A stretch of DNA of 64,000 nucleotides from Panagrolaimus kolymaensis. Lineage: Eukaryota > Nematoda > Chromadorea > Rhabditida > Panagrolaimidae. The position numbers and the translations under genes are program-made. The notes under the pieces were generated by a model. The model was not told the origin of the DNA and ran no database searches. It was given only the letters and a program-made list of their open reading frames with translations. Shown here one piece after another: positions 48,335-60,300 of this stretch. The DNA is taken from assembly GCA_028622995.1 (NCBI GenBank), contig JAJQJQ010000012.1, positions 2,418,001 through 2,482,000 on the forward strand. The letters are read 5' to 3'. Positions within the stretch are counted from its first letter, which is position 1. Each line of letters starts with the position of its first letter.

Positions 48335-49880
48335 ATAAATAAATAAATACCTATGACTTTGATAAAAGAAAATTAAAATTTAAATTTAAAGAAGGTGTAT
48401 ATGTGTATGCGTGACACAAAAATTGGCTTAAAACTAACTCACTGATGACCATTTAATTTAATAAAGCCTTTAAAAGGAAAAAAAGAAAACGAAGAAGAAG
48501 GGTGAAAGCTCTTTAATAAACAAAACAAAAAAAGGGAATTCAACGATCTCATAACATACAATATATATAATCGATTAGGCTTCTCCTCCTTCTTCCTTTC
48601 CTAAAAGCCTAGCTTACTTTTCGCTTTTCTTCATTCTCCCGAATGAATCAGATTAAAAGTAGTTTTTATTTTTTAAGCTTGTTTCTTGTTTTTCAAGAGT
48701 CTGTTTTAGTTCAATCATAAAAAAAAGCAACAACAACAAAAAAAAACTAAGGAGGAGGCGATCTAACTTTAAATCGAAGTTTTTTTTCTTCTCATCATGC
48801 CTGGCCGAAATGAAGATGAAAATAATGGACAATAATCGGTTCGTCGTCTTCGTCTCCTATTTCAGAAACAATTAAACGAAGGAATACAAAAAAAAATGGG
48901 AAGGAAGAGAATAAAGGATAAACAGATTTTAAATATGTAAGTAAGCAAAAAATATGAAGGGAAGAAGCAATGGTATCCGGATTGTAAAAAGTTTTTGAGT
49001 TTTATGTATGTATTTATGGTAGATGAATCCGAAGAGTGGAAGGGCTGATGTGAATAGGAAACAGTTGTTGTAAAAAAAAAATGGGGAAGAAAAAGTTGGA
49101 AGACAATACTAAAAACTTCTATGTCAACGATGTTTCAAAAAAAAAATGCTTGTAGTAATAATTCATCAACTTCTCCATAAGAAATCAAAATGTATGTAAT
49201 TAGTAGTTCATGTTTTTTGGCAAGAAGCTTTCGTCAGCAAAACCAAGAAGAAAAAAACATTTAGTAAGTGTAAAATAGCGCAAGTATCATCGTTAGCGTA
49301 ATTAAATGCCGATACTAATTAATATGTAAGAAAACGAATGGGTTGATCTTATAAAATTGAAATATTAGCTAAATTAACTAACAATAAACACTTTTCATTT
49401 TCTCAAAATTAGATACAATAAAAAAAATTGTCACTTTCATCTTCAATAAAAAAAAATTAAATCAAAAGACAACTTGAAATCGCGACTTTTTAACTAAAGC
49501 TCTTGAAAATGAGTTTTCAAAATTGTCTCGTGTTAGTTGAGCGCAGAAAAGTAAAAGAAAGAAACAAGTGTTCGAATAGCTTTTGATGTTTCAACAAATT
49601 GGCTTATTCTTTTGTGGTTAATAAAAGACTCATTCAAGAAGCTATTTTCCGTAGATTCGCGCAAAATAGAACAGATAAGTCCACCTTTTTTTTATCTCTT
49701 TAATTAGAAGTAATGACTAATATATATATCCATGTTTGTAAAGCAAGCATAAGCTTTCGAAACAAAAAAAGCAGAAATTTTTTTTATAATTAGATCTTCA
49801 ACACAAAAATGAGAAACAAATCAATAATTTTATATTAATAAAACATCAAAAAACACAACGAAAGATTAAAACAATACATT

Positions 49881-52201
49881 TTACTTTTTAACAAAACGGC
49901 TTCGTGGAGCAAGATCAGAGCTTGGATTTTCCTAAAAAAAAATAGTCCATTAAACCTTTTGAAGAATCAAAAAAACAAACATACTTGTTGTTGTGGTTGA
50001 CGTGGAGAGTTATTATGTGGAGGATGTTGAGGAGCGCCACGGTTTCCACCCATGTAAAGGGGCTCTTCTCTTTGACCACCACCACGAGCTCCACGGAATC
50101 CACCATGACGATTACCACCAAATCCTTCGTTGTGTCCATAAGCAGCACCAAATGAAGAATTACTATTATTGAAGCCACGATCACGATTATTTCCATTATC
50201 GTTGTTATAGCCTTCACGGCGGGGATTACCACCGAAACGATTTTGAGATCCAAAACCATTATTGGAACTGCCTCGATTATTTTCTTCACGTCCATAACCA
50301 TGAGTTTTATTGAATCCTCTTCGATTTTCATAGCCATAAGATGAGTTATATCCTCCACGAGGGGTATTTTCACCATATCCACCACCACGAGAACCACGAG
50401 GAGAGTATTGTCCACGAGCATTATCACTATAATTAGACGATGTCACACGATATCCACGACGTGGTTTGTTATCACTATAGCCAGCACGACGAGGTGGAGA
50501 ATGGGAAACAGATGAAACTTGAGCAATAGGTTCAGCGTCCTTAACACGAATAGGAACATCAAGAATAGGATCATCATCGGGGAAGATTTGCTTGGTTCCT
50601 GAAAGAAAAAAAAAGAAATCATATTTGGAACTAGAGATTATGAAACATAAAAGTAAAAAAACGCTTACCCTTTTCATCAATAAGTGGATTAGGAAGAGAT
50701 GAATAAGCACTAGCACTATCATCGAATTCAGGTTCTGGTACATCCCATGGATCAAAATCATTCATAGCAGGAGGAACAAAACAAATGCTATCCCAAATAG
50801 CTGGAGAATTGGTTTTACGCTTGCTGGTAGAAGAGAGAGGTGTACTTAAACCGATGGTGTCAGTATTACGCTTAGTGATAGAAGAGATAGGCGTACTTGA
50901 ACCAATGGGATCAGCAATAGGAGCATTAGAAGCGAGCTTTTTGATAGAAGTCTCGTGACCATCGTCTTTCTTTTCAGAATCTTCAATGAAAACATCTTCC
51001 TTTTCTTCTTCATTAACATTGTCATGAGATGTAGTAGCAAGTTCGGGCGTAACCACAGGTTCAGGTTCATCAGAAAGAGATCGACCAGCGCTACTAGGAG
51101 AATTCACTTGATCAGCTTCGTTGACACAAGAATCACCGAAAAGTTTACTTTGCCATCCAGATCGTGGATTAGAACTAGCTTCATTGGTGGAAGAGACAGG
51201 AGTACTTGGACGAATGGGAACAGCAGTAGGATCATCCAAACCAGGTATTTCTGTAGAGCTTTCCTTATCTTCTTCTTTTGCAGAATCCAAAGCAGGAGGA
51301 TTTTCCGTTGAGTTATCATTACCAATTTCCTCGGTAGTAGCCATAGGTTCTTTGGAAATCGGTGGTTCAGATTCATCATAAAGTAAACGAAGAGCGCCAC
51401 ATGGAGACTTCATCAAATGAGAAAGGAAGGAGTCCAGATCCTTTGGATAAGTGACGGAGGAAGCAATGATTTGAGCAGACTTCGCATCAAATGAATTAAG
51501 AATCAAACTAAAAAAAGTCAACTAATTAATGAAGAAAAAAAAAATATGAACTTACTTTATATCATCATGGTAAGATTGAGCCATCAACTCATCTGCATCA
51601 TCAAGTACAAACAATTTGCATTCTTTCAATGGCATTAGTCCTTCTTTAACAAGTTCGGCCATTCGATGTGGAGTACCAACAGCAACCATAAGAACATCAG
51701 CTACCCTTTTCTTGCACGTTTCCCAATCTTCGTCATCAGTGAAAACACTAAAAAAACAACATGTTTAAATAAAAATGGATTAGAAATATTACCCAATAGA
51801 AGCTTCTGTAGAGACGATTGCATCAATAGTGTCTTTGATTCGGTGTGCAACTTCAGAAACAGGAGTAAGAACGACTGCAAAACACCGTTTGGCCTGTTTT
51901 CCAATAGTACCTTGTGCAATAAGAGTCGAAAAGACCAATCTTTTGCCGCTGCCAGCTTTAGCTTGAACCAACAAATCTAAAAAAAGGCTTTTATTATTAA
52001 CATTTATGTAAAGAAAAACTTACCGTTTCCAAGAAGACCAAGAGGAATAGCACCAGCTTGAACAGGAGTTGGCAAATAAAAATCTTTTTCTTTGATCTTT
52101 CTAATAAGTTCAGGATTCAACAAAAGTTGATCGAACGACTTTGCAGTAAGTGCATCCAAAGCTCGCAAATCACAAGAGCAGAATTCAGATGAAAACTTCA
52201 T
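49881..52201 (-). CDS. DDX20/Gemin3-like protein: degenerate single RecA domain plus RGG tail
   Basis: Six exons in phase: 52201-52024, 51976-51793, 51747-51556, 51507-50669, 50598-49985 and 49931-49881; 685 aa. Residues ~10-225 match the first RecA domain of Gemin3: FYLPTPVQAGAIPLGLLGND (Q motif), VQAKAGSGKR (motif I, usual T replaced by R), LTPVSEVA, VAVGTPHRM, LFVLDDADELM (motif II DDAD instead of DEAD) and ASSVTYP (SAT changed to SVT). No second RecA domain follows. Instead come ~270 disordered Ser/Glu-rich residues with STPVSS/STPLSS repeats and a ~200-residue Arg/Gly/Asn/Tyr-rich tail, typical of condensate or RNA-binding proteins, ending PRSRFVKK. ATPase activity is doubtful. An acceptor sits 14 bases before the ATG. 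Confidence 0.88.
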
Positions 52202-52815
52202 CGTTAACACTTTCTAAAAAATGACAAATGTTGTAATGTTCAACAAAAGAGAATATACAAATCCACGAAAAACGATAATGATAAAGAACTTTATTTTAGC
52301 ATAAGAAATGATATTGTGTTAACTGTGTTAACAAGAAAGTGAAAAATAAAGGTATCAAAGCTTTCTTTTATATTTGCATTCTCAAATGTCAGCGAATAAA
52401 GAATAAAAACGACACAAATAATTTTTTAAAGGATAATAAAAAAATGATGAGAGCACAATCAACGAAGACAATTCAAGATTGAACAAAAAAACGCAAGACT
52501 AAAAATCGACGAAAGAAAATGAAACGAATAAAGGAGCGAGACACAGCTTTTTTACCGTAAACTCTTTCGTGCTAAAAGTTAGAGTATGTTTGAAATGCTT
52601 AATTTTGGACATGTGTTTTTTCTTCATAAATTTATTTTTCATTTTTGTTTGATAGTTTTTTGAATGATTTGAAATCGAACAAATTTATGTTACAATGTAT
52701 GTATTGCTAATTCAATAATGGTTTAAAATTTCAAACAATAAAATATACAAAAACTCTTTTATTTAGCAAAAATATATTTACAATCTATAATCATCTTTTT
52801 ACAAAACAATCACAA
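52202..52815. other. Intergenic, no gene seen
   Basis: Separates the Gemin3-like gene from the 3' end of CDC25 on the same strand. AT-rich; no element recognised. A minus-strand TTTTTTAG acceptor near 52215 may serve for trans-splicing of the Gemin3-like mRNA. Confidence 0.45.
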
Positions 52816-54319
52816 TTAAGAAAATTTATTAGAAGGAAATGGCGAATCATCTAAACAGAAAGGAGGTGGCGTTTGTAACAAATTTGGAGTTTGATATATT
52901 GCACGTTTTGGAGATTTCAAAGATATTTGAGAGAACTTTTCACCAATTGACTTTTGAAAACGTGGCAAAGAATTGTAACACGTGCAAGTTGAACCACAAA
53001 AACATGGAGAATGCGTTTTGATTAAAGCCATAGTTGAACGAGAACGTATTGATAAACCAATTGGAGCAGATTTTTGATGAAAAGAAAATTGTTGAAGTTC
53101 TTTTACATAATTTTTTGATTTCATTGGTATATAACATGGCGGTTCACAGAATTGTTCAACATTAGCATTTTGATAAAAATGACGATATCCTTGACTAAGA
53201 ACATAAATCTCTTTATAATCGATGAAAGGATAGCGGCTGTGATTGAGTTGTCGATCAAGTTCACGAAGAGCATTAGCCATATTTGGACCACGAACAGATG
53301 AATATTCACAATAAAATATTGGAGTTTTTGAACGAATCTTGAATTGATCTTCTTCAGATGAAGGATAAAACGTTGATCGAAGTAATGCAGGATCAAAAAG
53401 GTTTATTGAACCCTAAAGTAAAAAAATAACATATGCAATTTATATATTAAAGTGTTACCTTTATGTGTCCACCATCATATTCGAAAGGATAGCGACAATC
53501 AACAATGATAAATCTTTCATAAAAATCAGCACCCATTTCCTTGATCATTCCAGCGAGAACTTTGCTTTCAATTCTTCCAAAAGCCATATCAGATGGTCGA
53601 ATTCCATTTACTATTTCAAGTGAATATTTGGTTGTTGATTCAGGTGAGGAGTCATAGTTACTTTGAATTTCCAATTCACTTGTTGAATGAGCACGATGAA
53701 ATAATGGACGAGTACGCTTTTTTGGAAGTTTATCAAGCTTTTCAATTTCTTGATTGACATAAGTTCGAATACTACGTTTACGAGAAAATTTGAGATCAGA
53801 ACGATTGGATTTAGTTGAAATTGGAGAACATTCAGTAATGATGTTAGCGCGGCTATGACTAAAAATATGAATCATATTAATAAATGATTAAAATTGTAGG
53901 CAAACAAAACATTAGAAAAAATGTTAAAACAGAAAGACGACTTACACAGATATGGTGATATCCTTCAATGGCGTTCTTCTTCCAGATGATTTTGCATAAA
54001 GATTGTTATTTTTCCATGAAGATTGAAGGCGTTCAGCTGCTTCTCTTTCATGTTCCATAAGATCATTACAAAAAGACGATGGAATTTCAGGAGATTTTTT
54101 CATTTGAAATACGGTAAAATTTGTTGGTCCAGTTGTAACATACAAATTGTCAGAACATGAAGTTGAAGAAGAATCTGAACAAGATGTGGAAGAATTTGAA
54201 TAACTTGAATCACATGAAATTCCAGAATCTTGGGAATCTTCATCAACCATAAATGATACTTGAGCTTCCATTGAACATAACCCATCATTCGTTGATTCAT
54301 CACAATAATAAGCAGCCAT
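52816..54319 (-). CDS. CDC25-family dual-specificity phosphatase
   Basis: Three exons in phase: 54319-53946, 53858-53459 and 53412-52816; 456 aa. A Ser-rich regulatory N-terminus (SQDSGISCDSSYSNSSTSCS) with many Ser-Pro sites precedes the catalytic rhodanese-like domain: [38 protein letters not shown], and the P-loop IFYCEYSSVRGP (about 53291-53320), then YVLSQGYRHFY. Catalytic Cys and Arg of Cx5R are present, but the family's preceding His is Tyr. The C-terminal ~100 residues are extra, with Cys-rich (CFCGSTCTCY) and basic/Pro parts. CDC25 removes inhibitory phosphates from CDK1-type kinases at mitotic or meiotic entry. The frame is open upstream of the ATG to an acceptor, so an extra 5' exon is possible. 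Confidence 0.92.
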
Positions 54320-57300
54320 ACTACTATTTTGAGATAAATCTAAAAAAAAGTTGAAAATGATAATGATTTTGAATGTTACAAATGAAATTTTTTCAATTTT
54401 CGTTTTGACTCCTTTTTTTGTTGCAGTTTACAAAAAAATAAAATAAAATAGACAAACGTTTTTTAGCGATCATTTAGCTGTTATTTAGGCTACGCCTTGA
54501 GAGCTTATTACAAAAAGCTTAAAGGATGGCCTAATTTTTTGTAATGAGGCTTTCTTTTTTCGGTGCATCAAAAAGAAGCTTAATTTACACGCAAAAAGTT
54601 ATTTTGAGAAAAGAAAGTTGCAAACTTAAGGGTATATTTATTTTAGTGAGAATTTTAGAATAACAAAAATAACAAAAATAATTGAGTTAAAGACTGAGTT
54701 TATGCCTTAATATTAACCTTAAAGAGTAGGAAACGAACTTATGTATGGATTTATAAATCTGTCGTCTTTATTTATTGTTTTCAACCTTACTATTATTCTA
54801 AATAATTTTTGCTCTTACTCCAAATGGATTAAAAGACATGTGCCTCGACTCGAGTTTTTAATTTTTGGCGGGTGATAAACGTTGGTAATTTTCCAAAATT
54901 TTACAAACATTCATTAAAAGTAAGCTATTGTAGTTAATCGTTACTGTAACTTATTAAAAAGAAAACTACTGTAAATAATTTACCCATTCTTCAAAAGTCA
55001 GTTTAAATTTTTTTAGAATAACAACTTTTCATAAAAAAGCGCAAAGCTGATGATCGTATAGACAGAAACAACACCTTCAACGAGATTGAAGATTCTTAGA
55101 TTGTGCGATTCCCTTACATTAGCGTTTTTTTTCTTCTTTCTATTCTTTTTTGAAGTTGTAAAAATCTTATTAAAATAATGTTAAAAATAATATAGGCACC
55201 TGCTAAAAACACTTTTTTCTTTTGCAACAACGAAGAAAAAAACATTCCGATAAAAGTCAAAGTTAAAGAAAAAATTTTTTTATTTGTATCTCTGTTGGGT
55301 GCATCTGCCGATTTATGGCATTTAAGTGTTTACGCTTTATGCCATATCGGAAATACATATGCCAAAATAAGAATATTTTAGGATTTTTTTTTTACGAAAA
55401 AAGGAAGAATTAAAAGTTATTTATTTCAAGCTTTGATGAAAATTTTCAGATATGAAGAAAGAGAAAAAAAGATATTGAATGTAAATAAAAAAGAAAGGTT
55501 GAATGTTAGAAAAATACCGTAATGTAAAGAAATGTGTTTCGATTTGAAATATGAAGGTATTATTAATTAAGACATTGGTTATAAAAATGATATTATTTAG
55601 AGGTAAAAAGAGTGAATAAATTTTAGTTAAAGTTTTTTGAAACTCTGAGTAAAAAAGTATGGATTAGATTAATTTTTTTGGAGATAGAAGCTTTGAGAAA
55701 ACTTTCTTAATTACCATTGATAGCAAACAATGATTAAGTTTATTAAGTAGAAAAAGTACGAAACCACAGCCTTAAGCTTTTCTAACTTTTGAACAAAACA
55801 ATTATTTTATTAAATAGACACACTAATTCTAAAACCTTTGAAGAAGTAAACCTTTAACCATAAAAGATCCATTAGACCGCCCTTCTTTTTTAGAAATTTT
55901 TTAAACTTCATTGTAAACTTTTAAATAAAGGCATAATTCATCAATTTCCGTCAATTGTTAAGGCAAGAGTTAAGATGGGAAAGTTTCCCGTTTTTACCAT
56001 GTTCGAATATGAGTAGCATCACCAAACAAGGAGTTAAAACATTAAATTTTATTTATCAAAACAATATGTGCCTCTATGATAGATTACACCCTGATAACAT
56101 GATTTTGGTCATTCGATTTAAAAACAAAGTATTTTAAAGATAAATTTTAAGGGGGAATGCCTTTAAGATGTTCTTTGCCAACTTCATTTTTCAAAAACAA
56201 TAAAACTCAAAAAAGTTCTCGAGTCAAATTTTTTTTCTCTTCCAATCTTTTTTTTGTAAACGAAAAAAAAGAAAGAGGAAAGAATTCAAATTATATGAAT
56301 TCATTGAAGCTTAAGTTTAAGGTCAAAATGGGATTTGTTTTTTTGCAGCTGTAAATGAAGGAGAAAAAAAATATGAGGACCAAATGAAACAACAACCTGG
56401 TTTCTCTCTCTCATACATTTATTTGTGGGTTGCGCAACGCGTTCCGATTTTCATTGAGGACATTCTTCTCTCTTCATTTTCCGGAAAGACGAAAGATGGA
56501 AGAAAAAATCTGATTGATGATGAATAAATGAAGAAGTCAACGGTCAAAAATAAGCAACTGTTATTTTATTTTTTGAAAAAGCCATATTTTTTATTAGATT
56601 AAAACTTTGCGATGGTTGTTGATGTGAATGAAAATTAGTTTATTACCGTTAAAAGTTTCTTCCAAGTTAATGGGTTTTTTCTTTCTAGTCTTTCTCCTTC
56701 TCTTTCAAAAAAAAATCTACGGCATTTATTTGAATAAGCCTCCATCAGAAAAAAAAAATGTATGTATGTTTTTATGTCGACCTCGGAATGAACACTTCTC
56801 CGATTTCCGTTTTCGTCGTCTCCATCGCCGCCAACAAACAACATTCAAAAAAAGGTGCAATAATAGCTTACATTCATGAGTTTTTTTCTTTTTGTTTTTT
56901 AGCAGTGGTGGTGCAAGGACACAAAAGAATTGTAAAAAACAATGGCATACGGGAAAATAAAAACATTGCCATCATTACTAAAAAAAATGTATAAGAGAAT
57001 GATTTTGAATACCGAAAATGAAGGGTTTGAACAAAAGTATGACGACGAGATATTCCCCTCAGCGATAAAGTTTGAAAAAAAGAAAGTAAGTATGTGTTAT
57101 AATTGGAAGCAATCGAAAAAGTTAATTCAAAGTTTTTGGAGGTCGAATCAGATGCAGTTAAAAAAGACAAAAGTTAGTCGTTATTTTTGTAGCAAATTTT
57201 AAATGGAAAAAAATTAGATCGGCTAGCACCGATTTTTCGTTGCTTGAAGTTCACCAAAGCATAAATTATTTTCTAATTTTACTTTATGTATTTCAAATAT

Positions 57301-60300
57301 GGAAACTTTTTCGTCTTGTCTCCGTAAATTTAAAGAAAAACATTTTATGTATGTATACTAAATATTTTGTGAAAGACAAAAAAATGTCAAAACTTGATTT
57401 TTTTTGCAAATAAAAAAGATAATAAAAACTAACCATAATTTTCATCATTCTCCAGTTTTGATAACTGCGTCACCGAAGATGATGAAAACATTTTGTGATT
57501 GATTTTAGATAAAATTGTTTGATCCCTGTTTGAGCCGTTGTGACGGATTTTAAAATGCTGAGGCTTTAAAGGTTCTTTTTAAAAATCTGCAAAAAAGCAA
57601 GAAATGCTTTTTTGCAAGTAAGCAGCCAGCCAGGAGGCAAAAATCTGCAAAAATCAATCAAAATTAAATCCCACAAAATCCAAGGACATTTTAAAGTAAA
57701 ACAAAAAATGAAAAACCACAAACAAAATCAGTAAAACAAAAAAAAAACACGAAATACCAAGGTCAAGCTAGCATAAAGAAATGTAAAAACCAGCCTAAAG
57801 GGATTTAAAAGTGGTATAAAAGAAGAAGCAAAGGTTGTCAGATATAAGAAAGATGGCGGCATCTGTCGAGTAAAAAAAGACTTGCGAGGTAAAAGAGATT
57901 TTGGGGTAAAGGAATGCTAAAATGCAAGTAGGAAAATGACCTGCCAAGACTTGGCCACTGTCATTTTTGCTCCTTTTTTCTTCTCTTTCTTCAAAATCAT
58001 CCGATGACTTGAGTCATTATGCAAATGAATTGAAGGCCAATGCCATTGCCGACGAAAACGACGACGACCAAACCCATCCCAATACCACCGATGACAATCG
58101 CTTTCTTCATCGGCCATAATGGTGGCGACATTTGAAGGCAATGCCAAAGTTAACCATTGTCTTATTGCTCTGAGTACTAAAAGTATTCTCGATCGGGTCG
58201 CGACCTCGTCTCAAAGCTGCCCATTGTTTTATTTCAGCCGGCTGTGGCATTCCAAAACACGAGGTTCGCAAAAGATTTTTTTGAATATCTTCGATGAAAA
58301 AAAGCTCCGCCTTTTACAACCTTGGTTGCCATCGTTCGTCATCGCTGCCGATATTGCCAATGCCGTGGCCGTGAAACACCACTTTTTTATGTGGCCTAAT
58401 TTTTTTGCGCAAGAAAATGAAGAGAAAAAAAAACAGAAGCTTGCAAGTCCATTTTCTTTTTCTGTTGAAAGAAGCACAGGCTTTATATTATTGAAGAAGG
58501 TAAAATGATGATGGCACATAGAGCTAAAATAAAGTAGCAGACATTAGAAGGTAAAAGCAAACGATGAGGTTGTGGGGTTTGCTTGTTGCTTTCAAACCAA
58601 CCCCAGATGGTAGTGGTTACATCAAAACATAAAGTGGCGGAATTTTCGGCAGCGATGGCCACATGTCGATTGCGTAGTTGCTCTTTTTTGGCGTCTCCAA
58701 TTATCCCTTCTTTATTTTTTGCGCTTTATTCTGTCATCTCTTTCCTCCTGTCTTTCTCTGAGCTATATGATGAGGGAGAATAGGGATTATTATAAACCGC
58801 AACAAAGGCATCTTCAACTCATACGCAATTTCTCATCTGTCGTTTGTCGGGGACGTATATTTTATTATTTTCAAAAAAGGCGGAGTACAAAAAAAGAGAA
58901 GAAAAAACTGGTTCAAAAATAAAATATATTCAAGTCCAAAAAATTTGAATTTTTGCCAAATCCCATTTTGCTGAGAGACACTTTGGGTCAAAACATGGTA
59001 TATCCCGCAGAGTTTTTGAAGGCAAAAAAAATTGACACGAGGACGACAAAGCATCAGACTGAGAGACCGATTGAATAGAAAGACGATGGAAGGCTTAAGC
59101 TATAGATTTTTTTGTTGCGAAGACACTGATGAACATTTGCATAAACTCTGATGGAATGCGAAAGAGAAAAATAAAATAAAAAATGGATGAGTGGATGCCA
59201 CTTGGAGAAAAAAAGTACTAATACATAAATACATATATGAAATTTGAGATTATTAAAAATTATTACATATCTTCTCTCTATCTTCCTCTTATGCCATATA
59301 AAAAACAACTTTAGATAGCAAGAAAAAAGTTTATACTTTTATAACAATCTAAGAAAGACGAATAAAAATGGCATTCTATTTTTCCACACTCTTTCTTGGG
59401 TCGGCTGTTATGGCGTAAGATTGAAAGGTTTTTTATGAGCGCCCAAACTAACAAAAAAAACCAGCTGACGCTGTCCCTTTTCTTTTCCCCCTTTCATCGG
59501 CTTAAACCATTGCGCAAGCCGGCTGTGATGGGTCGAGATTCAACGAGGTCAAGAAACGATTACGTTTGCAAGCCATTTTTCCTATTACTAAAAGCTTTTT
59601 TGAATTTGCAAAAAAGAGGATTCATAATAAAAAACAAATGAAAAAGAAGATAGAATGTTCGATGGCCATGCTTGAAAAGTGGCAATTAATATAACAAAAA
59701 AAAGAGAAAGAAAAATCCAAGGAAGAAAAAAGCCTTTTTATAAATAAAAAATGAATGAATGTCGAAGATTTGCTAAACCTTCCCTTGAAGGTCCATATCC
59801 TCCAAAGGGTTTCCTTCAAGGTATCTTTCATAATGTTAGAAAAAATCCTTTAAGGTAAAATACACCATCTCAAGAAAAAGCATGACGGCCTTTTGTGAGA
59901 GAAGAATCTCTTTCTCTTTTTTTTTATACTTTTCAAAAAGGGAAAAAAATGCAAACAATAAAAATGTCTGCCGTGTTTGATTGAGGAGTTTTAAATTTAG
60001 AAGATAGAAGTGAAAGTGTTTTTTTTTTGTTGCCCGGAAGCGATAGAGCGAAATATAAAAAAATCGGTCAAAATTGGGCTTTGTCGGTTGATTTTTTAAA
60101 GTTAGAAATCTAGTCTTACTTTCAAGTAAGAAGGATAAAAATGGAGAAAGGATGATCAGGTAAAATGACCACCGAAGGCGACAGACAGCGGTAGTTTTCA
60201 ATTTCAAACAAAACTCACACACTAACAAAAAATGCCATTGAAGAATAAAAAAATGACTAAAATTGTGGGATTCTTCTATCTTTCTTCTTTTTTGAAAATT

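Larger units (their letters stand above)
47364..49880. other. Gene-poor stretch upstream of the lone exon
   Basis: Apart from the fold-back element at 47630-47838 and a small open frame at 48185-48334, nothing coding was seen. AT-rich with A runs and an ATAAATAAATAAATA microsatellite near 48330-48350. Confidence 0.45.

Noticed and set aside
49915..50427. 170-codon Val/Met/Ile-rich frame on the minus strand
   Set aside because: Shadow frame of the RGG/Asn-rich tail exon of the Gemin3-like gene; repetitive composition comes from the Gly/Arg codons.
58119..58508. 129-codon frame in the GC-richer patch
   Set aside because: No domain, no signal peptide and no flanking exons; an opposing frame of similar length exists, so chance is likely.
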